Assembly (NCBI GenBank): GCA_031553595.1 | Contig: JAVBLI010000012.1 | Coordinates: forward strand, 1-64,000 | DNA: 64,000 nt | Direction of reading: 5' to 3' | Source: RGIG3701 sp031553595 | Lineage (GTDB): Bacteria; Planctomycetota; Planctomycetia; Pirellulales; Thermoguttaceae | In this document: one piece after another, positions 35,463 through 44,729 of the stretch | Position numbering within the stretch: position 1 is the stretch's first letter | Layout: the number at the start of each line of letters is the position of its first letter | The notes under the pieces: model-generated | Told to the model about the DNA's origin: nothing | Seen by the model: the letters and a program-made list of their open reading frames with translations, nothing else | Database searches by the model: none | Position numbers and translations under genes: made by a program

Positions 35463-37280
35463 AAAATATCCAATTTAAGAATTTTACTGTTTTGCGTGCT
35501 TTTCATTTTTTGCGCAAAACTTAACGTTTTTTCACAGGAAAACGCGGTGGAGAATGCACCGCCGGCAACTGAAAATGTGGCGCCGGCGGAAAACACCCCG
35601 GCGAAACTCACGCCCGAAATGCTCGTGGCGGATCAGAAACGCGTGGCGGAAAATTACCAGCGTTTTGATGAAATCCTGCTGCGAATGTCGGAGCTGATGT
35701 CCGTGACAGATCCGGATCGCGGCGCACTGCTGGCCCGTGTCATCACGCAGAGCCGGGAGAAGATGGTGCGGATGCGTTTTGATGCCGTGACGGAACTGCT
35801 CACCGAAAACGCGATCGCCCGCGCGCAGGATAATCAGCGCGAGTTGTATGAGGATCTGAAATCGCTGCTGGTGCTGCTGGAAAATGAAAGCCGCGGGCAG
35901 AAAATCAAGGATGAAAAGGAACGGCTGCGGACGTACCTGAAAGAGGTGAATCAGCTCATCCGGGAGGAGCGGAGTTTGCAGGGCCGAACGGAGAACGCGG
36001 CGGATGTGCAAAAACTCACGGGCGAGCAGCATGAAATCGCGCGAAAAACGGGTGAGCTGGCCAGGAAAATGGACGCGGAAAATCAGGACGCGAATTCCCC
36101 GCTGAATCCCGGAAAAGATGATGACGGCGCATCCGGCGAGAAGAAAAACGGCGAGGCGGGAAAAGAAAACGAAAACGGTAAAAGCGGCGAAAAAGAATCG
36201 CCGGACGCGAACGCCGGAGAGGGAAAATCGCCGGACGCCCCGGGAGGAGAAAAAACGCCGGGTGGCGAGAATCCAAAAGGCGAAAACGGTCAGAATGAAG
36301 CTGGGGAAAATAAAGCCGGCGAGAATGCGGAGGGTAAGTCGGGCGAGTCAGGAAAATCGGGGAAATCCGGCAAAAGTGGTGAGTCCGGCGAATCGGGCGA
36401 AAGCGGCGGCGAATCGGGAGAATCTGGCGATTCTGATAAAAATAAAGAAGACAGCGAACGGCCCAAAACCCCGCAGGACAGGCTCCGTGAGGCCCAAAAA
36501 CGCATGGAGGAGGCCCAGAAAAAGCTGGAAAAGGCGGAAAAGGAAGGGGCCGTGAATGAGCAGGAAAAGGCCATCCGCGAGCTGGAAGAGGCGAAAGCGG
36601 AGCTGGAGGAGATTCTCCGCCAGATTCGTGAAGAGGAGGCAAAACGGTATCTCACGCTGCTGGAGACGCGTTTAAAGAAAATGCAGCAGATGCAGCGTAC
36701 CGTATATGAGGACACCCTGCGCCTGGCGAAAATCCCGGAGAATGACCGCACGCACGACCATACCGTGGAGTCCACCCGGCTGAGCCGGCGCGAGTCGGAT
36801 ATCGTGCTGGAAGCCGACAAAACGCTTTTACTGCTGCGAGAAGACGGCACGGCAGTCGCCCTGCCCGGCGTGCTTTCTCAGGCGCGGGATGACATGCAGC
36901 GGGTGACGCTTTTACTCGGAAAGGGAGACGTTAGCCCCCTGACCCAGTCCGTGGAGGAAGACATCCTCGCGGCCCTGGAGGAAATGATCGCCGCCGTGGA
37001 AAAAGCTCTGAAAGACCTGGATGACGAAGAAAAAAAGATGGAAATGCAGCAGCAGTCCATGGCGGATCAGGATCCGGCGCTGATTGATCTGCTGACGGAA
37101 ATCAAGATGATCCGCTCCACGCAGTTGCGCATCAATAATCGCACCCAGCGGATCGGGAAACTCATCACCGGCGAGAGTGCCGAGAAGCCGGATCTGATGG
37201 AAATGCTGAAAGATCTTTCCCGGCAGCAGGCCGCCATCCGGCAGATCACGCGGGATATCGCCACGGGGAAGAACGATTAA
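35460..37280 (+). CDS. Secreted coiled-coil protein with Gly/Glu/Lys/Ser-rich linker
   Basis: 606 residues from ATG 35460: a signal peptide (about 1-27, ending NVFSQEN), a helical region (about 45-215), a low-complexity linker of G-E-K-S-N repeats (about 217-330, including many GESGKSG-type units), and a long coiled coil (about 335-600). It shows no catalytic motif. The position after the DUF4175-like gene is shared by similar planctomycete proteins, and a structural role in the same envelope assembly is likely. An earlier ATG at 35424 lies inside a repeat tract and is rejected. Confidence 0.7.
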   Translation: MKISNLRILLFCVLFIFCAKLNVFSQENAVENAPPATENVAPAENTPAKLTPEMLVADQKRVAENYQRFDEILLRMSELMSVTDPDRGALLARVITQSREKMVRMRFDAVTELLTENAIARAQDNQRELYEDLKSLLVLLENESRGQKIKDEKERLRTYLKEVNQLIREERSLQGRTENAADVQKLTGEQHEIARKTGELARKMDAENQDANSPLNPGKDDDGASGEKKNGEAGKENENGKSGEKESPDANAGEGKSPDAPGGEKTPGGENPKGENGQNEAGENKAGENAEGKSGESGKSGKSGKSGESGESGESGGESGESGDSDKNKEDSERPKTPQDRLREAQKRMEEAQKKLEKAEKEGAVNEQEKAIRELEEAKAELEEILRQIREEEAKRYLTLLETRLKKMQQMQRTVYEDTLRLAKIPENDRTHDHTVESTRLSRRESDIVLEADKTLLLLREDGTAVALPGVLSQARDDMQRVTLLLGKGDVSPLTQSVEEDILAALEEMIAAVEKALKDLDDEEKKMEMQQQSMADQDPALIDLLTEIKMIRSTQLRINNRTQRIGKLITGESAEKPDLMEMLKDLSRQQAAIRQITRDIATGKND

Positions 37281-37411
37281 ATGGGATTTGTGGTTTGTGG
37301 ATGATTAATGGTGAATGAAATCGTCCCGGAGGGACGGGATGATTATAGAAAGCGTATGCTAATTGAATTCTGCCGCTCCGTAGGAGCGCAATGTTTATGG
37401 AAGTGAATCAC
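37281..37411. repeat. Short repeat and hairpin pair in the gap after the coiled-coil gene
   Basis: TTTGTGG/GGTGAATG-type short repeats are followed by two perfect 3-nt-loop hairpins: GTCCC-gga-GGGAC (37323-37335) and CGCTCC-gta-GGAGCG (37374-37388). Each is followed by an ATG-TTATA/TTATG motif. The same layout occurs at 57230-57412. Confidence 0.6.
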
Positions 37412-38758
37412 ATGAAAAAAACGCTCTTTTCCTTTATGATTTTTTGCACGGTGTGTTTTTTCACGGCGGTGACGGCGCCGGCGGCGGAATCTCCTGTGGC
37501 GGTGTCTGCCGAAACACCTGCCCTGGATGAATCCTCCATTCCGTTACGGTATTTAACCCGACCGGAACTGCGTGCGGCGCTGCACGGCTGGCTCATGACC
37601 CGCGGCGCGCCGGAAGACGCTCAAAAGACGCTCGCGACCTGGGACGCGTTGGTGGAAAATACCACGCGGGAGGAGATTTTAATCGCCACCGTGGCGCTGC
37701 TGGCCGAGAAGTCCCCCCCCGTGGATGCGATTTATAAAATGTGCCGTCAGCGGGAAATTCCGTTCGCGCCGCATCTGGAGCCGTGGCTCCTGGGGAAGGA
37801 GTTGACGAAAGTGGCGGAGCCGGAAAATCCCGTGGAGCCGGCGGCGGATGCGGAAAAAGCCCCTGAAGATAAAAAGGAAGCGAAAGACGCGAAAAAGGAG
37901 AAAGAGAAGGAAAAGAAAGCCCCGGCGGTGAAGTATGAGGAGCGTCTCTTCCCGCGGGTGGCCAGGGATGAGGCCCAGCCGGACGCCCCAGAGCAGCTCA
38001 CGCGGCTGCTGGCCGATCAGGTGCGGCTGTATTTCGGCGTTTCGCTGGTGCGGGGTGCGTTTTATGATGAGGCGGACCTGGTGCTGGCGGGGCTCGAGCC
38101 GGAAGACGTGATCGACCCGGCCGCCATGCTCTTTTACCGCAGCGTCGCGCATCATCAGTTGCTGGCCCGGGAAGGCTGCGTGAAGGATCTGGAGAAGCTC
38201 CAGCATTCGCTGCCGGACGCCGACCTGAATCCGGACTCCCCCGGCGGTGAAGAAGTAGCGGCGGAGCCCACCGGCGCGGCGGAAGTGCTGGACATGAACA
38301 TTCCGCGGCGGTACGCCAGTCTCGTGCGGATCATGCTCCAGGACATGCTGGCGCTGGAGGATGCCGGGCTGGATCACATCGCGCGGCGGATGGAAGACAT
38401 TCGTCGGCGACTGGATTTCGGCCGGGCGGGCGAAAAAGTCCAGGAAGTGGAGCGCGGCGTGATCGAGTCGCTGGATGACATCATCGAAAAGCTGGAGGAA
38501 GAGTGCCGGAAGAAGAAAAGCCAGTCTCAGAACGGGGGTACACTGCGTCCGCAGAAGCCCGCCGAGCAGGCCCAGATCATGGGCGGCACGGGCCCCGGCC
38601 AAGTCGACCGCAAAAGTATCGGCACCAAAAGCGGCTGGGGAAACCTCCCGCCCAAAGAACGCGAGGAATCCCTGCAGCAGATCGGAAAGGACTTCCCCCC
38701 CCATTACCGCGACGCGATCGAGCAGTACTTCCGGCGCATGGCGGACAGCGAGAATTAA
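37412..38758 (+). CDS. Secreted hypothetical protein, conserved C-terminal GWGNLPPKER motif
   Basis: 448 residues with a signal peptide (about 1-25, ending APAAES), a helical body, a Lys/Glu-rich stretch (about 140-170, KKEAKDAKKEKEKEKK) and a C-terminus ending GWGNLPPKEREESLQQIGKD and a DAIEQYFRRMA helix. I recall this C-terminal motif from planctomycete proteins in the same gene neighbourhood. No enzyme family is recognised. ATG 37412 is chosen because it begins the signal peptide; ATG 37391 would add seven polar residues. Probably the last structural member of the envelope cluster. Confidence 0.7.
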   Translation: MKKTLFSFMIFCTVCFFTAVTAPAAESPVAVSAETPALDESSIPLRYLTRPELRAALHGWLMTRGAPEDAQKTLATWDALVENTTREEILIATVALLAEKSPPVDAIYKMCRQREIPFAPHLEPWLLGKELTKVAEPENPVEPAADAEKAPEDKKEAKDAKKEKEKEKKAPAVKYEERLFPRVARDEAQPDAPEQLTRLLADQVRLYFGVSLVRGAFYDEADLVLAGLEPEDVIDPAAMLFYRSVAHHQLLAREGCVKDLEKLQHSLPDADLNPDSPGGEEVAAEPTGAAEVLDMNIPRRYASLVRIMLQDMLALEDAGLDHIARRMEDIRRRLDFGRAGEKVQEVERGVIESLDDIIEKLEEECRKKKSQSQNGGTLRPQKPAEQAQIMGGTGPGQVDRKSIGTKSGWGNLPPKEREESLQQIGKDFPPHYRDAIEQYFRRMADSEN

Positions 38759-38791
38759 TGCGAAATGATAAATTGTAAACGGTGAATGATG

Positions 38792-40129
38792 ATGAAGAAA
38801 TTTTCTTTTATCGCGGCGTGCGTAATGCTTGGGTTTACAGCGGGAATGACACATGCGGTGACGGTGACGGTGCAGGAGAGTGCCGGGCCATCGCGCGAAG
38901 GGCGGCTTGTGGAAATTCGGGAGAACGCGGTGGCGGTGCGGATGCCGCTGGTGGACGGCGGGTATGACGAGCATGCCACGGTGATTCCACTGGAGACGGT
39001 GAACACGATTTCCTTCCCGGCTGTAAAGCGTGTGGAGCCGACCGCGGAGGAAAAGCCGGAAACGCCGGGCGGTGAAGCGCCGCCCGTGAAGGCGATGGCG
39101 GCGCCACAGCCGATTTTTATCGCCACGCGAGACGGATCGCTTTTCACGGCGAAAACGCTGACACTCGCCGGTGGTGTGTATCAGACGGAGACCGCGTGGG
39201 GCGGCGCGTTCCCGGTAAATGATTCCGCCGTGCGGTACGTGCTGCTGCGGAATGATCTGCTGGAGGATGTGCCCGGGAAGAGGACGGACGCCGACATGCG
39301 GAAGGTCTGGGAGGACGCCCTGGCCATGGACTCGCCGGAGGATGTGCTCGTGGTGGAACGGGAGGGCAAGCTTTCGTATTATCGCGGGCAGGTGCTGGGC
39401 ATGACGGCGGAGGCCGTGCGTTTTGAAATGGGCGGAGACGCGGTGAACGTGCGGCGCGACCGCGTTTTCGGATTCCTCCCGGCCAAGAAGCCCGGTTTCG
39501 CGCTGCCGGCCGTGACGGGTACGCCGGGCGTGCTGACGGACGTGGACGGAAATCGCTGGACGGCCGTAAAACTCCACCTCACGGAAGACGAAAAGCTCGC
39601 GTGGGAGACGCCGCTGGGCCTGGCGTTTTCACTACCGGCGGAACAGTTGGCCGAGCTGGATTTTTCGGACGGGCGGATGGTTTACCTTTCGTCGCTGAAG
39701 GCGGAGGCGGTCCAGTGGACGCCGTATGTTTCGCTGCCGGGGCTTTCCGTCTCGCGCGAGGCGTATTTCATGCCGCGGATGAACGCCAGCGTGAACGGGA
39801 ACCCGCTTTCGCTTGACGGCAAGACGTACGCGCGGGGAATCGCCATGACCAGCCGCACGGAGATGACGTTCCGTCTGCCGGATAAATATTCGCGCTTCCA
39901 GGCGGTCATCGGCATCGACGACGAAGTGCGGCCCAACGGAAACGTCACCGTCACGATTCGCGGAGACGGCACGGAAATTTTCCACGAGGACATGGACGGC
40001 ACCACCGCGCCGCAGGCCGTGGACCTGGACATTTCCGCATACCGCCGCCTGACGCTTTTCGTCGATTACGGAAAAGACATGGACATGTCCGACCACGTGG
40101 ATTTCGCGGACGCGAAGGTCGTGAAGTAA
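38792..40129 (+). CDS. Secreted protein with C-terminal NPCBM-type carbohydrate-binding domain
   Basis: About 445 residues with a signal peptide (MKKFSFIAACVMLGFTAGMT, ending HA). The middle part is beta-rich and repetitive. The C-terminal 150 residues fit an NPCBM/NEW2 fold: YFMPRMNASVNGNPLSLDG, KTYARGIAMTSRTEM, FQAVIGIDDEV and VDYGKDMDMSDHVDFADAKV. It probably binds carbohydrate at the cell surface. Three ATG codons in a row (38786, 38789, 38792) allow three starts; the last gives the most compact signal peptide. It follows the previous gene after a short-period repeat. Confidence 0.78.
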   Translation: MKKFSFIAACVMLGFTAGMTHAVTVTVQESAGPSREGRLVEIRENAVAVRMPLVDGGYDEHATVIPLETVNTISFPAVKRVEPTAEEKPETPGGEAPPVKAMAAPQPIFIATRDGSLFTAKTLTLAGGVYQTETAWGGAFPVNDSAVRYVLLRNDLLEDVPGKRTDADMRKVWEDALAMDSPEDVLVVEREGKLSYYRGQVLGMTAEAVRFEMGGDAVNVRRDRVFGFLPAKKPGFALPAVTGTPGVLTDVDGNRWTAVKLHLTEDEKLAWETPLGLAFSLPAEQLAELDFSDGRMVYLSSLKAEAVQWTPYVSLPGLSVSREAYFMPRMNASVNGNPLSLDGKTYARGIAMTSRTEMTFRLPDKYSRFQAVIGIDDEVRPNGNVTVTIRGDGTEIFHEDMDGTTAPQAVDLDISAYRRLTLFVDYGKDMDMSDHVDFADAKVVK

Positions 40130-40137
40130 TGCAGCAG

Positions 40138-40176
40138 AGGAGAATAGGGGATGGGATATAGGGGATGGGGGATGGC
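40138..40176. repeat. Short-period repeat tract (GGGGATGGGATA units)
   Basis: Degenerate GGGGATGG copies just before and at the start of the glycosidase-permease gene. The in-frame ATG at 40151 lies in it and would add MGYRGWG; I start at 40172. Confidence 0.65.
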
Positions 40177-42712
40177 GAATCCGCAAACATTTCGACAAAA
40201 AAAACCGACCATCATTTGCTGGATTATCCTGCTCATCGGCGGATGTCTGTTGTCCGTCTGTTCCGCGGCCTGCGCGATGGACTGGGTGGAGGTCAGTGCC
40301 GATAAAACGCATTTTGTGGGGAAGCAGTCGGGCAAGCCGGTGCTGTTTTGGGGTGCGAATTACGATCATGACGCGCAGATGCGGCTACTGGACGATTATT
40401 GGATCGCGGAGTGGGACACGGTCGTCGCGGATTTCGACGAAATGAAGGCCCTGGGGCTGAACGTCGTGCGGATTCATCTCCAGATCGGGCGCTTCATGGA
40501 TTCTCCCACGCAGGCGAACACCGAGGCGCTTGCGAAGTTGGCGAAATTGATTCACGTGGCGGAGTCGCGCGGGCTGTATCTTTACGTCACGGGGCTGGCG
40601 TGTTATAAGAAAGCGAACATCCCGGCATGGTATGATGCGTTGGATGAAGATGGCCGATGGGCGGCGCAGGCGGTGTTCTGGAAACACGTCGCGCGGGTGT
40701 GTGCGGCGAGTCCCGCGGTGTTTTGTTATGATTTGATGAATGAGCCGGTGGTGCCGGGCGAGGCGCGGGAGGATTGGCTCGCGCCGGAGGGGCTGGGCGA
40801 CTTTTTTTATGTGCAGAACATCACCCGCACACCGGACGGACGGACGGCGCAGGGAATCGCGAAAGCGTGGGTGGATCATTTGGTGACGGCCATCCGTAGT
40901 GAAGACACGCGGCACCTGATCACGGTCGGCGTCATTCCGTGGGCCATCGTTTGGCCGGACGCGAAGCCGCTGTTTTATGACCCGACGGTCGGCGAAAATC
41001 TGGATTTCGCCAGTGTGCATTTTTACCCGGAGGCGGGGCAAGTCGAAAAGGCGCTGACGGCCCTGAATGTTTACGCGGTCGGAAAGCCGCTGGTGGTCGC
41101 GGAAATGTTTCCGCTGAAGTGCAGCGTGGAGGAGATGGATCGCTTCATCGACGGTTCAAAATCCGTGGCGCAGGGATGGCTCGGTTTTTATTGGGGGAAG
41201 ACCGCCGCGGAGTACGCAAGCATGGCGTCACCGACGGTCGGTGACCGCATGATGCAGCAGTGGCTGGAGTATGTGCAGACGAAACGGCCGGACGCCCCGA
41301 AAGAAAAAGAAAGCGGGACGCTGCATCCGGTGCTGATCCTGATCATCGGCGTGACGGTAGTGGTGGTGATGGTGCTCGTGCTGCGGGCGAACGCGTTTTT
41401 GGCGCTGATCTGCGCGGCGCTGGTGGTGAGTCTGCTGGCCGGCGGCGATTGGGCGGTGAAGGGTGAACGCGTCGGAATGGCGCTGGGCGACTCGGTGGGG
41501 AAGATCGGGATCGTGATCGCCATGGCCGCGATTATCGGCGTGTGCATGATGCGCAGCGGCGCGGCGGAGAAAATCGTCGTCTCGTTTTGCCGCGTGCTGG
41601 GCGAGAAACGGTTTCCGCTGGCCCTGGGCGGCAGCGGCTTCGTGCTGTCGGTGCCTGTGTTTTACGACACGGTTTTTTTCCTGCTGATTCCGCTGGCCCG
41701 CTCGTTTTACCGGCGGGTGGGGAAGAATTATATTTTGTGCCTGATGGCGATTTGTGCCGGCGCGATGATCACGCACACGATGGTTCCGCCGACGCCCGGG
41801 CCGCTGGCGATCGCGACGAATCTGGGCATCGAAATCGGCCAGATGATGCTCGTCGGCCTGCTGGTGGGCGTGTTTCTTTTCCCGGTCGGGATCGGGGCGG
41901 CGTATTTGATTGAGTGGTACATGCCGCATCCGGAAATTCATCTCCCGGCGGGTGAAGCGGAGGCAGAGAACGCACAGCCGGATGAAACGCGACTGCCGCC
42001 GCTGCGGTGGGCACTGCTGCCGGTGCTGCTGCCGATCGTGCTCATCGCGGCGGGGTCGTACGTGAGCATGGCGTATAAAGCATTTCCAGCGGGGACGCTG
42101 CCCGCGTGGGCGACGGCCGTGAAGATCGTCGGCGGGAAAGAAATCGCGATGATGCTGGCGGCGGCGCTGGCGATGTTCGTGTATTACCGGCAGAAAATCG
42201 CCACGGCGTTGGAAATGCGGAAGGATGTGGAGGCAGCGCTGCTGGACGCGGGGCTGATTATTTTGATCACGGCCGCGGGCGGGGCGTTCGGCGCGATGCT
42301 GCAGCTGGCGGGCATCGGCGGGGCGATCGAAAGCGTGTTCCGCAGCGAATCGGGCGTCGCGGGGGTATCGGTACTGTTGGCCGCGTTTTGCGTCGCCTCG
42401 GTGCTGAAACTTTCGCTGGGTTCCAGCACCACGGCCATGCTCACCGCCTCGTCGATCATCGGCGCGATGGGCCTGACCACGGAGGCGTTGGGCTTTAACC
42501 TGGCGTACCTCGGCCTGACCATCAGTTGCGGCTCGCTGGTTACGTCGTGGATGAATGACAGCGGGTTCTGGATGACCAGCCGTATGGCGGGCCTGAGCGA
42601 AACGGACACGCTGAAGTCGGTCACCGTCCTGCACATGATCGTCGGATGCGGCGGTTTTGCGATCATTTTGGTGCTGTCGCAGATGCTGCCGCTGATGCAT
42701 TTTGGGAAATAG
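40172..42712 (+). CDS. Glycoside hydrolase (GH5-like) fused to a GntP-family permease
   Basis: 846 residues in one frame. After an N-terminal signal or anchor (about 18-38, ICWIILLIGGCLLSVCSAA), residues 40-370 form a cellulase/mannanase-like TIM barrel: VLFWGANYD, LGLNVVRIHLQIG, the acid/base in DLMNEP (E191) and a nucleophile in PLVVAEM (E311). A short KEKESG linker leads to residues 384-846, a polytopic permease of the GntP (gluconate:H+ symporter) family with about 12 hydrophobic segments and the signature HTMVPPTPGPLAIATN. Both halves look complete for their families. The barrel would sit outside the membrane and feed a transporter. Substrate unknown; GntP members carry sugar acids. The open frame argues against an assembly join, but the architecture is unusual. 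Confidence 0.85.
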   Translation: MANPQTFRQKKPTIICWIILLIGGCLLSVCSAACAMDWVEVSADKTHFVGKQSGKPVLFWGANYDHDAQMRLLDDYWIAEWDTVVADFDEMKALGLNVVRIHLQIGRFMDSPTQANTEALAKLAKLIHVAESRGLYLYVTGLACYKKANIPAWYDALDEDGRWAAQAVFWKHVARVCAASPAVFCYDLMNEPVVPGEAREDWLAPEGLGDFFYVQNITRTPDGRTAQGIAKAWVDHLVTAIRSEDTRHLITVGVIPWAIVWPDAKPLFYDPTVGENLDFASVHFYPEAGQVEKALTALNVYAVGKPLVVAEMFPLKCSVEEMDRFIDGSKSVAQGWLGFYWGKTAAEYASMASPTVGDRMMQQWLEYVQTKRPDAPKEKESGTLHPVLILIIGVTVVVVMVLVLRANAFLALICAALVVSLLAGGDWAVKGERVGMALGDSVGKIGIVIAMAAIIGVCMMRSGAAEKIVVSFCRVLGEKRFPLALGGSGFVLSVPVFYDTVFFLLIPLARSFYRRVGKNYILCLMAICAGAMITHTMVPPTPGPLAIATNLGIEIGQMMLVGLLVGVFLFPVGIGAAYLIEWYMPHPEIHLPAGEAEAENAQPDETRLPPLRWALLPVLLPIVLIAAGSYVSMAYKAFPAGTLPAWATAVKIVGGKEIAMMLAAALAMFVYYRQKIATALEMRKDVEAALLDAGLIILITAAGGAFGAMLQLAGIGGAIESVFRSESGVAGVSVLLAAFCVASVLKLSLGSSTTAMLTASSIIGAMGLTTEALGFNLAYLGLTISCGSLVTSWMNDSGFWMTSRMAGLSETDTLKSVTVLHMIVGCGGFAIILVLSQMLPLMHFGK

Positions 42713-42735
42713 TAGCCCTTTTATTTTTTATCATC

Positions 42736-44706
42736 ATGAAAAAATACACCATTTTATTATTAAGCGTGTTTTGGACGGCGGCGGCTTTTTCGCAGGACGT
42801 GGCGGAGGACGTGCTGAAGGCGGAGGCCCAGCGTGTGGCGGTGATCGAGAAAATCTCGCCGGCAGTGGTGGCGATTTTTTCTCCGGACGGCGCCGGCGGC
42901 GGATCCGGCGTACTGGTGACGGAAGACGGATACGCGCTGACGAATTTCCACGTGGTGTCAGGGAATAAGTGGCTGAAGTGCGGCCTGGCGGGCGGGAAAG
43001 TGTATGACGCCGTGACGGTGGGGATTGACCCCGTGGGAGACGTGGCGCTGATTAAAATGCTGCCGCCGGAAGGGGAGCCGGATTTTCATTTCCCGACGGT
43101 CGCGCTGGGTGACAGTGACACACTGCGGCAGGGCGACCTGGCTTACGTGCTGGGAAATCCTTTCGGTTTCGCGACCGATTTTTCGCCCACGGTGACGTGC
43201 GGAATGGTTTCCGGAAACCACCGTTATCAGTTCCCGGCGGGCACGCTGCTGGAGTACGCCGACTGCATTCAGATTGACGCGGCCATTAATCCGGGGAACT
43301 CGGGAGGGCCGCTTTTTGACGCCGCGGGGATGCTGGTGGGCATTAACGGACGCGGCTCTTTCGAGAAGCGAGGCCGAGTGAACGTGGGCGTGGGATACGC
43401 GATTTCGATTAACCAGATTAAGCGGTTCATGGGGCACCTGCACGCGGGGCGAATCGTGGATCACGCCACGCTGGGCGCGACGGTGACGGCGGATGATGTG
43501 GGCCGGGCCGTGGTGGACCGCATCCTGGATGACACGGACGTATACCGCCGCGGGCTGCGCGAGTCGAATACCATTACGCACTTCGGCGGCCGGCGCATCC
43601 GCACGCCGAACGATTTTAAAAACATGCTGGGCACGTTCCCGAAAGGCTGGGTGACGTCCATTACGTTCGCGAGAAAAGCCAGCGGCACGGCGGAGGCGAG
43701 GAAAGAAGTAACGGCGCTGGTGCGGCTGCCGGGCGTGCACTCGGAAGCGGAGCTGCTGAAACTGATGTCCCCGCCGGAAGAAAAAAATGCACCGCCACGA
43801 AAGCGTGGAGAACGGCCGCCGGCGCCGGAGGATACGGAGGAGGATGCGCCGTCAGCGGATGCGGAAAAAGAAGCGGACGCAGAGAGTGAGAAAGACGCAC
43901 CGCCCGCGGAAGGGGACGCGCCGTCCGCTGATACGGAGAAAGAAAAGCAGGAAAAACAGCGGAAGATTCTGGAAATGATGGCCCGCAAGAAGCCGGAGCC
44001 GCCGGCGCGGGTGAAGGCGTTTCTGGAGGAGCGTCACGGGTGGGAAAATTATTATTTTAATCGCATGGAACGGACACGCGTGTGGGATGCGTTCACGGCG
44101 GCCAGCACCCTGGCGGAGGAGGATAAATACGGCACGCCGCGGCAGGCGTGGGCGCTGGAGGGGACGCTGCTTTCCGGAAGCCGATTTTCGTGGACGTGGC
44201 GGGACGGACAGTGTGTGCTGAAACTCCCCACGGCGGAGGTGAAATGGAATATCACAGAAGACTTCACCATCCCGCCCACGCCGGCGGACAGTGAATTCGT
44301 GCTGCCAGGCATGTCGCTGTGGCAGCGATTTTTGTCGCACGGGCCGCAGGAATTCGGCACGTTACATTACTGGGGATGCTCGCCGCTTCCGTATTTCGAG
44401 AACGCGGAATACGCCGCCCTGCCAGTGGACGCGTACCCGCTTTATGACGTGCTGGCCGGGCATTACGGCGGACTGGACGTGCGGTTTTTCTTCAGCCGAA
44501 ATGAAAATGATGGCGAGGAAAAAACGGAGCCCGTGCGTCTGGTCATGATGGAAATCACCACGCCGTATGAGGGCGACTGCTGGGAGTTCCGCTTCCGCAA
44601 TTATAAAACGGATCACCAGGGGCGTTTCCTGCCCGGGCGACTGGAAATCGTGTGCGGCGAGAACGTGATGGAAGAGTTTATCTTGGAAAAGCTGGATATT
44701 CATTAA
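42736..44706 (+). CDS. DegP-like S1C serine protease with intact catalytic triad and long C-terminal extension
   Basis: 656 residues with a signal peptide (about 1-19, ending AAFSQ). The trypsin-like domain has the full triad: H72 (TNFHVV), D102 (VGDVALIK) and S169 (NPGNSGGPLF). A PDZ-like region (about 235-320) follows, then an acidic Glu/Asp/Ala linker (about 350-415) and a C-terminal 230-residue domain I cannot place (from EERHGWENYYFN). It is the first of three related genes in a row and the only one with an intact active site. ATG 42736 gives the signal peptide at the N-terminus. Confidence 0.88.
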   Translation: MKKYTILLLSVFWTAAAFSQDVAEDVLKAEAQRVAVIEKISPAVVAIFSPDGAGGGSGVLVTEDGYALTNFHVVSGNKWLKCGLAGGKVYDAVTVGIDPVGDVALIKMLPPEGEPDFHFPTVALGDSDTLRQGDLAYVLGNPFGFATDFSPTVTCGMVSGNHRYQFPAGTLLEYADCIQIDAAINPGNSGGPLFDAAGMLVGINGRGSFEKRGRVNVGVGYAISINQIKRFMGHLHAGRIVDHATLGATVTADDVGRAVVDRILDDTDVYRRGLRESNTITHFGGRRIRTPNDFKNMLGTFPKGWVTSITFARKASGTAEARKEVTALVRLPGVHSEAELLKLMSPPEEKNAPPRKRGERPPAPEDTEEDAPSADAEKEADAESEKDAPPAEGDAPSADTEKEKQEKQRKILEMMARKKPEPPARVKAFLEERHGWENYYFNRMERTRVWDAFTAASTLAEEDKYGTPRQAWALEGTLLSGSRFSWTWRDGQCVLKLPTAEVKWNITEDFTIPPTPADSEFVLPGMSLWQRFLSHGPQEFGTLHYWGCSPLPYFENAEYAALPVDAYPLYDVLAGHYGGLDVRFFFSRNENDGEEKTEPVRLVMMEITTPYEGDCWEFRFRNYKTDHQGRFLPGRLEIVCGENVMEEFILEKLDIH

Positions 44707-44729
44707 AGAAAATTTAAAGGACTCACGAA

